Below the pieces are notes generated by a model. The model was not told where the DNA came from and ran no database searches. It saw only the letters and a program-made list of their open reading frames with translations. A stretch of 64,000 nt of DNA from DATBDE01 sp036270095 (GTDB lineage: Bacteria; Actinomycetota; Thermoleophilia; Solirubrobacterales; Solirubrobacteraceae), in contig DATBDE010000048.1 of NCBI GenBank assembly GCA_036270095.1, positions 10,247-74,246 on the forward strand, given 5' to 3'. Below are positions 25,170 through 33,293 of the stretch, piece after piece (positions within the stretch are counted from its first letter, which is position 1; each line of letters starts with the position of its first letter). A program made the position numbers and the translations under genes.

Positions 25170-26522
25170 ATGGACTTGATCATTGCCCTCAGTACCTCGG
25201 GCTTCATCGAGAAATACGGGGCGTACGCGGGCTTGGCCGCAATCCCCGGCCTTGCCGTGCTTTCGCTCCTGTACTTCGCCCAGGCCCGCGAGGTCAAGCG
25301 CCTGCGCGAGTGGGCGGGCCGTGCGCCCGAGCGGGACCTCGAGCGCTCGACGTCGGCCGTGCACGTCGCGCCTACCGGCGCGCGCGATCCGGTCAGCGTG
25401 GTCCGGCGCTCCCCGCCTCCGGGTGCGGCGCGGCCCGCCGGCCGTCCGGTGGCCTCGGGCGCCGCTGCGCCATCCCCCGCGGCCTCCGCCTCCCCGGCTG
25501 CCCGGCCCGCGGGGAGCCCGGCTGTCCCCGCCGCGGCCACCGCCGCCGCCGCCGCAGCAGCGGCCGCCGCCGGCGCCGGTGCCGCGCACGCGGGCGAGCG
25601 CAACGACAAGCCTTCCGAGGGGGAGGGCGAGGGCGAGGCCGAGGGCGCCGCGCCCGGCGAGGGCGGCCCGGCGGCCGAGCCCACCGACAGCCCCGTGCCG
25701 TCGCCCGCCGCCGCGCCGCGCCAGAACGGCCCCGGCAACCCGGCGCAGGTCGAGAAGCCGAGCGAGGAGCCGGAGGCGGCGCCGGACGAGCGCCCGGCCG
25801 CCGCGCCCTCGGCCGCTCCAGCTGCGGCCACGGCCGCCGGCGCTGCCGGCGCCCGTGCCTCCGCCGGCCCGGCCGCGCCGCCGCGCCCGGCGCCGCGCGA
25901 CCGGCCCTCCGCCGCGCCCGGGCGCGCCGCCACGGCTGCCGGCGCCGGCGCCGCTTCCCGCGCCGCGCCGCTGCGCGCCGACCGCCCGCGCGCCTCCGCG
26001 CCGCGCGGCGGCGGGCGCGATCCCGTGCCCCCGCGCCGTGACGGCAGCGGCGGGCGCCCGCGCCGCGCCGCCTACATCGCCGTGGCTGCGGTGCTGGTGA
26101 TCATCCTCGTGGTCGTCATCGTCGCCGCCACCAGCGGCGGCAGCAGCAAGCCCAAGGCGCCCAACACGATTGCGCCCAACCAGCAGGCCAAGGGCGCCGC
26201 GCCGAAGGCCAAGAAGGCTGCGCCGGTGCAGCGCGGCGACGTCAAGGTCGCGGCGCTGAACGGCACGACCCAGGCCGGCCTCGCGGCCACGGTCGAGAAC
26301 CAGATCACGGCCAGCGGCTTCGCGAAGGGCCAGGTCACCAACGCCGCCGACCAGCAGGCGCAGAAGACGATCGTCTACTACACCGCGGGGCAGAAGAAGG
26401 CGGCGCAGGAGGTGGCCAGCATCATCAAGGCCGGCCCCGTGCAGCCGATCGACCCGGACACGCGGGCGATCGCGGGCAACGACGCGAAGGTCGTGGTCCT
26501 CGTCGGCGCGGACAAGACATGA
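25170..26522 (+). CDS. Two-helix membrane protein with C-terminal LytR_C domain
   Basis: 450 residues: a short N-terminus and transmembrane helix (about 19-37), a very long low-complexity Ala/Pro/Gly-rich region (about 60-285), a second transmembrane helix (about 292-317), and a C-terminal LytR_C-like domain (about 350-425; VKVAALNGTTQAGLAATVEN, then TIVYYTAGQKKAA). LytR_C accompanies LCP-family enzymes that attach glycopolymers to peptidoglycan, but the catalytic LCP domain itself is missing, so this may be a partner or wall sensor. TAGACT lies 11 bases before the ATG. The next gene starts one base after the stop. Confidence 0.75.
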   Translation: MDLIIALSTSGFIEKYGAYAGLAAIPGLAVLSLLYFAQAREVKRLREWAGRAPERDLERSTSAVHVAPTGARDPVSVVRRSPPPGAARPAGRPVASGAAAPSPAASASPAARPAGSPAVPAAATAAAAAAAAAAGAGAAHAGERNDKPSEGEGEGEAEGAAPGEGGPAAEPTDSPVPSPAAAPRQNGPGNPAQVEKPSEEPEAAPDERPAAAPSAAPAAATAAGAAGARASAGPAAPPRPAPRDRPSAAPGRAATAAGAGAASRAAPLRADRPRASAPRGGGRDPVPPRRDGSGGRPRRAAYIAVAAVLVIILVVVIVAATSGGSSKPKAPNTIAPNQQAKGAAPKAKKAAPVQRGDVKVAALNGTTQAGLAATVENQITASGFAKGQVTNAADQQAQKTIVYYTAGQKKAAQEVASIIKAGPVQPIDPDTRAIAGNDAKVVVLVGADKT

Positions 26523-26523
26523 G

Positions 26524-27282
26524 TTGTCCTTCCTCGACCTCCCCTCTCGATCCGCAAAACCCCGCCAGCAGGGGCTGACCAGCGTCCTCGACAAGGGCCT
26601 GTCGGTCGCTCAGGTGGAGGGGCTGGTCGAGGTGGCAGGCGGGTTCGTGGACGTGGTCAAGCTCGGCTGGGGCACCGCCGTGGCCACGGGCAACCTGCGG
26701 GAGAAGCTCGACCGTTACCGCGCCCACGGCCTGCCGGTCGTGCTCGGCGGCACGCTGACCGAGCTGGCCATCGCCCAGGGCCGGGTCGAGGGCTTCGTCA
26801 CCTGGCTGAAGGAGCTGGGGATCGGCCACGTCGAGGTCTCCGACGGGACCATCGCGCTCGCGCACGAGGACAAGCTCGACCTGATCCGGCGGCTCGCCCG
26901 CGAGTTCACCGTCTTCTCCGAGGTGGGCTCCAAGGACGCCGACGTGATCATGGCCCCGTACCGGTGGGTCGAGCAGATCGAGCAGGAGCTCGAGGCGGGC
27001 GCGTGGAAGGTGATCGCCGAAGCCCGCGAGTCCGGGACCGCGGGCATCTACCGGCCGGACGGCGAGCCGCGGATGGGGCTCGTCGACGAGATCGTCCACG
27101 AGGTCGACCAGCACGCGATCGTGTGGGAGGCCCCGCGCAAGGAGCAGCAGGTGTTCTTTCTCAAGCGCTTCGGCTCCGAGGTCAACCTCGGAAACATCCC
27201 GCCCGAGGAGGTGCTCGGCCTCGAGACCCTGCGCCTGGGGCTGCGCTCGGACACCGCCGACCTCGCCCTGCCGCCGACGTGA
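26524..27282 (+). CDS. comA: Phosphosulfolactate synthase (ComA family)
   Basis: A 252-residue TIM-barrel protein of the ComA family, which adds sulfite to phosphoenolpyruvate to give (2R)-phospho-3-sulfolactate. Family signatures: TSVLDKG, FVDVVKLGWGTAV, GGTLTELA, HVEVSDGTI, FSEVGSKD and ARESG. In methanogens this starts coenzyme M synthesis; in some bacteria it feeds sulfolactate metabolism. No comB or comC homologue is seen in the window, so the end product is open. The start is TTG, coupled to the preceding stop, and GTG of the next gene overlaps its stop. It is embedded in a surface-polysaccharide operon, which is unexpected. Confidence 0.85.
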   Translation: MSFLDLPSRSAKPRQQGLTSVLDKGLSVAQVEGLVEVAGGFVDVVKLGWGTAVATGNLREKLDRYRAHGLPVVLGGTLTELAIAQGRVEGFVTWLKELGIGHVEVSDGTIALAHEDKLDLIRRLAREFTVFSEVGSKDADVIMAPYRWVEQIEQELEAGAWKVIAEARESGTAGIYRPDGEPRMGLVDEIVHEVDQHAIVWEAPRKEQQVFFLKRFGSEVNLGNIPPEEVLGLETLRLGLRSDTADLALPPT

Positions 27283-29054
27283 TTCGCCTCGCCCAGGTCC
27301 TCTTCGCCGTGCTCGTCCTCGCCACCGGCGCGGCCTTCCTGCTCGCCCAGCGCATCAAGCAGCAGCCCAAGGCGGTGGACGCGCAGACGCTCACGCGGGT
27401 GTTCTCGCCCAACGGCGACGGCGTCAACGACACGGCGCGGTTCTCGATCCGGCTCGAGCGCGGCGACGATGTCGACGTCACCGTGCTCGACCGCCAGACC
27501 GGGCGCGAGGTGCGCCACCTGATCGTCGGCCGCCACGTGCCCGCCAAGCAGACGTTCGCGTTCTCCTGGGACGGGCAGACCGATTCGGGCGCGCCGGCGC
27601 CCGACGCCTACTACAAGCTGCTGATCACGCTGCGCGGCCAGGGCCGCTCGTCGATCGCCAACAAGCGCTTCATCCTCGACCGCACGCCGCCACGCCCCGC
27701 GGTGGCCGCGGTGGGCCCGGGGAGCGGGCCGTTCGTCATTCCGGCGCGCGGTGCGCGCCCGGGCGTGACCCTCCGGGTGGCCGATCCGGGGACGCAGCCG
27801 CCGCGGTGGACGATCTGGCGCACCGACGTGCCGAAGCCGATCGCCGTGGCGCACATCGGCGCCGCTCAGGGCGCGCGCCAGACCTACTGGGACGGCCGCG
27901 TCAACGGCCATCCGGCGCCCGCCGGCACCTATCTGGCGCAGGTGCGGACGCGCGACCAGGCCGGCAACGTGGGCCTCAGCCCCTCCCAGGTGCCGCCGCG
28001 CAACCCGGCACAGGCGCCGGGGCGGCCCGGGATCACCGTTCGCCACCTCGGCGCCCAGGTCCCGGCCGAGCCGCTGGCCGAGGGCAAGGTGGGCGAGGTC
28101 TTCGTCGACGCGCGCGGCAAGCCCTACCGCTGGCGCCTGCGCCGGGTGGGCGGCACGCGCACGGTGGCCACGGGCGCGAGCTCGTCGGCCCGGCTGCGCC
28201 TGCGCGCGCCCAGCGGAGCCCCCGGCGTCTACCTGCTCACGCTGACCTCGGCCGGGCACGTCTACCGCACCCCGGTCGCGGTGGCGGCGACGAAGGTCAC
28301 GAAGCCCGTGCTGGTGGTCCTGCCGGTGATCTCGTGGCAGGGCCGCAACCCGGTCGACGACACCGGCAAGGGCGCGCCCGACACGCTGCTGACGACGGGG
28401 AGCGCGCGCCTGGAGCGCCCGTTCGCGGGCGACGGCCTGCCGCTCGGGTTCTCGACCCAGGAAGGCGCGCTGCTGGCCTGGCTGCAACGCCATGGCACCG
28501 GCTACGACGTGACCACCGACGCGGCGCTGGTCGCCGGGCGCGGGCCCAAGCTGTTCGACCACGACGGCGTGGTGCTGGCCGGTGACCCGGAGTGGATGCC
28601 GTCCTCGCTGGGCCTGTCGCTGCGGCGGTTCGTGTCGCGGGGCGGCACGGTGGCCTCGTTCGGCACCGACGCGCTGCGGCGCGGGGTGCAGGTGTCGGGC
28701 GGCGAGCTCAACCACGCGACCCCGCCGCAGGCGGCCGACCTGTTCGGCTCGCGGATCAAGCCGATCCAGCACCGGCGGGCCGAGCTGCTCACCTACGTGG
28801 ACAAGATCGGCCTGTTCGCGCCCACGGCGGGGTCGATCACCGGCTACGACGCGTTCGAGCAGACGGCGTCGACAGGTGGCGGCAAGGTCGTGGCGGCGGC
28901 TGGCCAGCAGGCCGGTCAGCCGGTGATCGTCGCCTACCGGATGGGCAACGGGCTGGTGATCCGGACCGGCCTGCCGCAGTGGAGCCAGCGCGTGGGGTCC
29001 GACCAGGAGACCGCGGCCGTGACGAGGCGGATGTGGACGCTGCTCTCGCGGTAG
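27279..29054 (+). CDS. Exported FlgD-like/Ig-like protein with N,N-dimethylformamidase-like C-domain
   Basis: 591 residues. One N-terminal hydrophobic helix (signal anchor, about 5-22) is followed by a bacterial Ig-like FlgD-type domain (VFSPNGDGVNDTARFSI, then FSWDGQTDSGAPAPDAYYKL), a second similar repeat (about 175-240) and a large C-terminal domain (about 340-590) with PVISWQGRNPVDDTGKG and DPEWMPSSLGLSLRRFVSRGG. The last region resembles the N,N-dimethylformamidase beta-subunit-like (ThuA/glutamine-amidotransferase-like) domain. It probably acts outside the membrane on or near the polysaccharide. Substrate unknown. GTG 27279 overlaps the comA stop. Confidence 0.6.
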   Translation: MIRLAQVLFAVLVLATGAAFLLAQRIKQQPKAVDAQTLTRVFSPNGDGVNDTARFSIRLERGDDVDVTVLDRQTGREVRHLIVGRHVPAKQTFAFSWDGQTDSGAPAPDAYYKLLITLRGQGRSSIANKRFILDRTPPRPAVAAVGPGSGPFVIPARGARPGVTLRVADPGTQPPRWTIWRTDVPKPIAVAHIGAAQGARQTYWDGRVNGHPAPAGTYLAQVRTRDQAGNVGLSPSQVPPRNPAQAPGRPGITVRHLGAQVPAEPLAEGKVGEVFVDARGKPYRWRLRRVGGTRTVATGASSSARLRLRAPSGAPGVYLLTLTSAGHVYRTPVAVAATKVTKPVLVVLPVISWQGRNPVDDTGKGAPDTLLTTGSARLERPFAGDGLPLGFSTQEGALLAWLQRHGTGYDVTTDAALVAGRGPKLFDHDGVVLAGDPEWMPSSLGLSLRRFVSRGGTVASFGTDALRRGVQVSGGELNHATPPQAADLFGSRIKPIQHRRAELLTYVDKIGLFAPTAGSITGYDAFEQTASTGGGKVVAAAGQQAGQPVIVAYRMGNGLVIRTGLPQWSQRVGSDQETAAVTRRMWTLLSR

Positions 29055-29056
29055 TG

Positions 29057-30550
29057 ATGATCATCGACGCGCTGCTGGCGGGCGTCGCCGTGCTCGCGCG
29101 CCCGCCGCGCACGCGGGCGCTGGCCACGGCCGGGGCGCTGGTGCTCACGCCCACGCTGCTGCTCGTCCAGGTGTGGGACACGCCGCAGCTGCACCCGCTG
29201 CGCAACCACCCGCTCTACACGGCGGTGGGGGCGGTGCTCGCACTGATCGCGGTGGGCCTGGTGGCCTGGCTCTTGTACCGCCGGCCGCGCCTGTTCCCGG
29301 TGTTGGCGGTGATCGCGCTGCCGTTCCGGCTGCCGATCGAGACCGGCGGCCAGACCGCGAACCTGCTCGTGCCCCTGTACTTCGTGATCGCGGCCGGGGC
29401 GCTGGCCTGGCTCGTGCCGCGGCTGCGCGGCGGCAGCCTGGACCCGGACGAGCGGCCGCGCGGGCGCTTGGAGTGGGCGCTGCTCGGGTTCGTCGTCCTC
29501 TACGCAGTGCAGGCGACGTACTCGCTGGACTTCGACAAGGCGCTGAACCAGATGGTGTTCTTCTACATCCCGTTCGTGCTGCTGTTCATGTTGTTGTCGC
29601 GCGTGGACTGGGACCGGCGGCTGCTCATGCAGTGCTTCGGCGCGCTGGTCGCCCTGGCCATGGTGTTCGCGGCGATCGGCTTTGTGGAGTGGGTCACGCG
29701 CGACGTGCTCTTCAACCCGAAGGTGATCCGCACGAATGAGTTCGCCTCCTACTTCCGCGTGAACTCGATCTTCTTCGACCCGAACATCTACGGCCGCTTC
29801 CTGGCCATCGTCGCCATCCTCACCACGGCGGTGATGCTGTGGTCGCGGCGGCAACGCGACGTGCTGCTGTGCGCGGGTGCGCTCGTGGTCCTGCTGGTGG
29901 CGCTGTTGACCACGCTGTCGCAGTCCTCGCTGGCGGCGCTGCTGCTCGGGCTCGCGGTGCTGGCCGCGCTGCGCTGGAGCGTGAAGTGGACGATCGCCGT
30001 GGCGGTCGGGGTGGCGGTGGTCGGTGTCGTGGCGGTGCTCGCGCTGCCGGGGGTGTTCCACGTCAACCTGTCGACCAAGCGGCTGGACAAGATCTCCACC
30101 GGCCGCGTGACGCTGGTCAAGGGTGGCGCGACGCTGTTCGGCGACCGGCCGATCGCGGGCTGGGGGTCGGCGAGCTTCTCGAAGGCGTTCGATCGCCAGG
30201 ACCTGGGCTCGCAGGCCGAGTCCGTGTCGGCCTCGCACACGATCCCGCTGACCGTGGCGACCGAGCAGGGGGCGATCGGGATCCTCGTCTACCTCGCGCT
30301 CATCGCCTGCGCACTGGGCCGGCTGTTCAAGGGCGCCCGTGAGTCGCTGCCGCGGGTGGCGATTGCCGCCGCGTTCGCCGCGCTCCTCCTCCACACCATG
30401 CTCTACGCGTCGTTCCTGGAGGACCCCATGACGTGGGCGCTGCTGGGCATCGGCACCGCCTACGCGCCGGTCGCCGCGCGGCGCATGCGCCCGGTGCAGC
30501 GGGCCCAGGCCGCGGCGCAGGCGCGCGCACGCGTGCCGGCCCCCTCGTAG
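29057..30550 (+). CDS. O-antigen ligase family membrane protein
   Basis: A 497-residue polytopic protein with about twelve hydrophobic helices and the Wzy/WaaL-type signature: a large loop containing RVTLVKGGATLFGDRPIAGWGSASF and a following HTIPLTVATEQGAIG segment with conserved Arg and His. Such proteins either polymerise lipid-linked repeats or ligate glycans to an acceptor; in a Gram-positive setting polymerase or protein-glycan ligase is likelier than LPS ligase. The start is GTG 29054 or ATG 29057, one base after or overlapping the preceding stop, so translation is coupled. Confidence 0.82.
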   Translation: MIIDALLAGVAVLARPPRTRALATAGALVLTPTLLLVQVWDTPQLHPLRNHPLYTAVGAVLALIAVGLVAWLLYRRPRLFPVLAVIALPFRLPIETGGQTANLLVPLYFVIAAGALAWLVPRLRGGSLDPDERPRGRLEWALLGFVVLYAVQATYSLDFDKALNQMVFFYIPFVLLFMLLSRVDWDRRLLMQCFGALVALAMVFAAIGFVEWVTRDVLFNPKVIRTNEFASYFRVNSIFFDPNIYGRFLAIVAILTTAVMLWSRRQRDVLLCAGALVVLLVALLTTLSQSSLAALLLGLAVLAALRWSVKWTIAVAVGVAVVGVVAVLALPGVFHVNLSTKRLDKISTGRVTLVKGGATLFGDRPIAGWGSASFSKAFDRQDLGSQAESVSASHTIPLTVATEQGAIGILVYLALIACALGRLFKGARESLPRVAIAAAFAALLLHTMLYASFLEDPMTWALLGIGTAYAPVAARRMRPVQRAQAAAQARARVPAPS

Positions 30551-30555
30551 GGGCC

Positions 30556-31965
30556 ATGCGCCGGATCGAGCTCGCCGTCGTGGCGGCGGCGCTGGTCGCG
30601 GTCACGGTGTTCTGGGCGCTGGTGCCGACGTATCCGGCGCTCGACTCCTACTACGCGCTGGTGTGGGGGCGGGAGGCGTTCGGAGGCCACTCGCCGACGT
30701 TCTCGGGCTACCGGGCGCCGACGCACCACCCGCTGTGGGTGCTCGTGTCGGGGCTGCTGTCGCTGGCCGGGGGCGACGCCGACCGCCTGCTGGTGCTCGT
30801 GGCGCTGTGGTGCCTGGTGCTGTTCCTGTGGGGAATGTACCGGCTCGGGACGGGCCAGTTCGGGTCCTGGGTCGGGGTGGTGGCGACGGTGTTCGCGGCG
30901 TCGAGCTTCGCGTTCCTGCTCTACGCGGTGCGGGCGTTTGTGGACATCCCGTTCCTCGCCGCGGTGGTGTGGGCGGGCGCGTTGGCGGTGCGCCGGCGCA
31001 CGCTGGCGACGGCGGTGCTCCTGCTCGTCGCGGGGCTGCTGCGGCCCGAGGCGTGGGTCCTCGCCGGGCTGTGGTGGGTGTGGACGGTGCGGGGCGCCTC
31101 GCCGCGCGACCGGGTGTGGCTGACCGGGTTGACCGCGGCGGCGCCCGTGGTCTGGCTGGGCATCGACCTCGCGGTGACCGGCGACGCGCTGTTCTCGTTC
31201 CACAGCACGAGCGCGCTGGCCGACGAGCTGCGCCACTCGGGCGGAGCGGCGCAGGTGCCGGGCGCGCTGGTCACCTACGTGGCGGGGACCATTCGCACGC
31301 CGGTAGCGCTGCTCGGGCTGGTCGGCGTCGTGCTGGCGTGGCTGCGCTACGGGCCGCGGCGCCTGGCGGTGCCGCTGGCGCTGCTGCTGGCGGGGAGCCT
31401 GATCTTCGTGCTCGCCGGCCTGGCCGGGTTCTCGCTCATCGAGCGCTACCTGACCGTGCCGTCGGCGGCGCTGTGCCTGTTCGCGGCCTACGCGCTGGTG
31501 GGTTTCACGACGCCGCCGACCGACGGCTGGCGCCGGCCGTGGACGCGCCTGGCGGCGGTCGTGGGCGCGCTCGGGGTGGTCGCAGCGGTGGTGCTGGCGG
31601 CGACGAGCGTGGGTCGCGTGCGCACCGAGCTGAACTTCGTCCGCACGAGCCACGACGACCTCGTGGCGATCCTGCGCGAGCCGGCGGTGCGGGCGGCGCG
31701 GCGCTGCGGGCCGGTGGTGTTCCCGACCGATCGCCTGATCCCGGACACGCGGTGGATCCTGGACGCGCCGAAGTCGGCGGTGCTGGCACGGACGGCCCCG
31801 GGGCACCGGCCGTACGGGGTCGAGCTGTTCGTGTCAGGGCAGCGGGCGCTGGAGCGGTTCGGGTTCGCGGCGGGGATCCCGGCGAGCACGAACGTCCCGG
31901 CGGAGGGCTTCCGCGAAGTGGCGCGGAACCGGACGTTCGATGCGTGGGTGCGGTGTCGGGCCTAG
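30556..31965 (+). CDS. Integral membrane glycosyltransferase (GT39/ArnT-like topology)
   Basis: A 469-residue protein with about ten hydrophobic helices and a C-terminal soluble tail. An acidic-aromatic first loop (YPALDSYYALVWGREAF) follows helix 1, where GT-C transferases place the catalytic Asp, and APTHHPLWV follows. This fits a lipid-phosphate-sugar-dependent glycosyltransferase of the PMT/ArnT class, but without a clear family match. AGGGGCC immediately precedes the ATG. It is the last gene of the plus-strand run; a large inverted repeat follows. Confidence 0.7.
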   Translation: MRRIELAVVAAALVAVTVFWALVPTYPALDSYYALVWGREAFGGHSPTFSGYRAPTHHPLWVLVSGLLSLAGGDADRLLVLVALWCLVLFLWGMYRLGTGQFGSWVGVVATVFAASSFAFLLYAVRAFVDIPFLAAVVWAGALAVRRRTLATAVLLLVAGLLRPEAWVLAGLWWVWTVRGASPRDRVWLTGLTAAAPVVWLGIDLAVTGDALFSFHSTSALADELRHSGGAAQVPGALVTYVAGTIRTPVALLGLVGVVLAWLRYGPRRLAVPLALLLAGSLIFVLAGLAGFSLIERYLTVPSAALCLFAAYALVGFTTPPTDGWRRPWTRLAAVVGALGVVAAVVLAATSVGRVRTELNFVRTSHDDLVAILREPAVRAARRCGPVVFPTDRLIPDTRWILDAPKSAVLARTAPGHRPYGVELFVSGQRALERFGFAAGIPASTNVPAEGFREVARNRTFDAWVRCRA

Positions 31966-32061
31966 CGCGTGGCGTTCGGTCGCCGGGCGCATGGGGTTTG
32001 TGCTCGCGTCGAGAACACGGCAGCGATTAGGGGGTAAGTCCGAGCGGGAGCGGCGGCTTCA

Positions 32062-32115
32062 CGAGCGAGTGGAACATCGGGTGGCCTATAGGCCCCACAA
32101 ACCTCCACTCGCTCG
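32062..32115. terminator. Long inverted repeat between convergent glycan genes
   Basis: CGAGCGAGTGGA (32062-32073) and TCCACTCGCTCG (32104-32115) are perfect 12-base arms. The 30-base interior contains a second, nested hairpin around GTGGCCTATAGGCCCCAC. It lies between the ends of a plus-strand and a minus-strand gene and is best read as a bidirectional terminator or cruciform. No long T tract follows. Confidence 0.6.
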
Positions 32116-32155
32116 GGAAAACCGCCCCCGCCCCCCCGCTCACGCGGCGAGACGG

Positions 32156-33205
32156 CTACCGTCCCAAAGCAACCCCCAGCTGCTCCAGCCGATCCCACAG
32201 CGGCCCGTTGACCCGGAACGCCGTCTGGGACGTCGCCCACTTGCGCAGCTCGAGGTCGGGGTGGGCGCGCGCTCCCGCGAACGAGCGCAGCGCCTCCACC
32301 CACGCGGACGCGTCTGGCGCACGCACCACCGCGCGCTCCCAGGTCGCGATCCCCGGCAGGTCGGGGGCAATCGTCTTCCGCCCCAGCCGCGCGTACTTGA
32401 GGATCCGGTACGGCAGGGCGGCGTCGTTGAACGGGGACCGCTCGAACGGGAGCAGCCCGACGTCGGCGGCGAGGATCAGCCGTGCCGCCTCGTCGTCGCT
32501 GCGGTGGCCGAGCCACACGATGTTCGGCGCCTCGCGGCACGCGACGTAGTCCGGGTCCGACCCGCTCTGGTCGTCGCGCCACGCCCCGATGAGCAGCAGC
32601 ACGAGCTGGTCGCCGAGCTCCTCGGCCACCTTGCGCACGAGACCCCAGTCCATGCGCCAGCCCTGGTGGCCGAGCGACACACCGACGACCGTGCCGGTGG
32701 GGTCGGGGGCGGGGAAGGAGTCGGCGGCGAGCGAGACGAGCGTGGGCGTCCGGCCCTCCTCGCGCTCGAGGCGCTCGAGCTCGGTCGAGGCCACGAAGGT
32801 CAGCTCGGACCGGTCGGCGGCGAGCTCGTGCAGCTCGACCAGCCGCTCCTTCGTGCGCCCCTGCGCGTCGTAGGCCTCCTCGTAGCGGTCCCAGCGCCCG
32901 TACCAGAGCTCGCTGCCCGGATTGCGGTCCAGCAGGGCCCGCGCGAGCGGGTACTGGAAGGGGTGGAAGATGACGACGACCTTGACCGCGCCGGGCAGCT
33001 TGAGCCGCCGCGCCTGGCCCACGGCCAGCGCCGACCCGAACCAGTCCGGCAGCCGCCCGAGCACCCCGTAGCGCACCCGAGGCGCCTCCACCGCGACCAC
33101 GCCGGGGGCGCGCAGGAGGTCCTGGGCCTGGTCGCGCAGGATGAACTCCTCCAGCGTCCGCGGGAGCAGGAGAACCGCGAGGGGACGGCGATGTTCGTCC
33201 TTCAC
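32156..33205 (-). CDS. Glycosyltransferase (GT-B fold)
   Basis: A 349-residue GT-B glycosyltransferase lacking a transmembrane helix. The N-terminal half has FHPFQYPLARALL; the C-terminal half carries the acceptor/donor pattern NIVWLGHRSDDEAARLILAADVGLLPFERSPFNDAALPYRILKYARLG, related to GT4-type transferases with a P-x-R/K-x-x-E-like donor motif. It probably adds one sugar of the repeat. It is transcribed against the surrounding locus. TACTGT (33218-33213) ends 7 bases before the GTG, with no SD, so a leaderless promoter is likely. Confidence 0.8.
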   Translation of the reverse strand: MKDEHRRPLAVLLLPRTLEEFILRDQAQDLLRAPGVVAVEAPRVRYGVLGRLPDWFGSALAVGQARRLKLPGAVKVVVIFHPFQYPLARALLDRNPGSELWYGRWDRYEEAYDAQGRTKERLVELHELAADRSELTFVASTELERLEREEGRTPTLVSLAADSFPAPDPTGTVVGVSLGHQGWRMDWGLVRKVAEELGDQLVLLLIGAWRDDQSGSDPDYVACREAPNIVWLGHRSDDEAARLILAADVGLLPFERSPFNDAALPYRILKYARLGRKTIAPDLPGIATWERAVVRAPDASAWVEALRSFAGARAHPDLELRKWATSQTAFRVNGPLWDRLEQLGVALGR

Positions 33206-33212
33206 GCGGCGG

Positions 33213-33218
33213 ACAGTA
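33213..33218 (-). promoter_or_regulatory. -10 box of the minus-strand glycosyltransferase
   Basis: TACTGT on the minus strand is followed by CCGCCGC (7 bases) and GTG, matching the leaderless pattern seen throughout the window. Confidence 0.45.
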
Positions 33219-33240
33219 GTGGGGGGGCGAAGAGGAGTGA

Positions 33241-33272
33241 GGGGGCGGCGGGCCCCAGGGTCCGCCGCCCCC
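33241..33272. repeat. Perfect GC hairpin upstream of the flippase gene
   Basis: GGGGGCGGCGG (33241-33251) and CCGCCGCCCCC (33262-33272) form an 11-bp perfect stem with a 10-base loop. It ends directly against a GTG at 33273 and 22 bases before TTG 33294. It lies in the divergent promoter region, so it may act as an operator, block read-through, or hide a ribosome-binding site if transcription starts upstream. Confidence 0.6.
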
Positions 33273-33293
33273 GTGCTCTACCTTCAATCCGCC

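Noticed and set aside
32062..32115. CRISPR repeat or insertion-sequence end.
   Set aside because: A single inverted repeat without repeats in series, spacers, transposase or target-site duplication.
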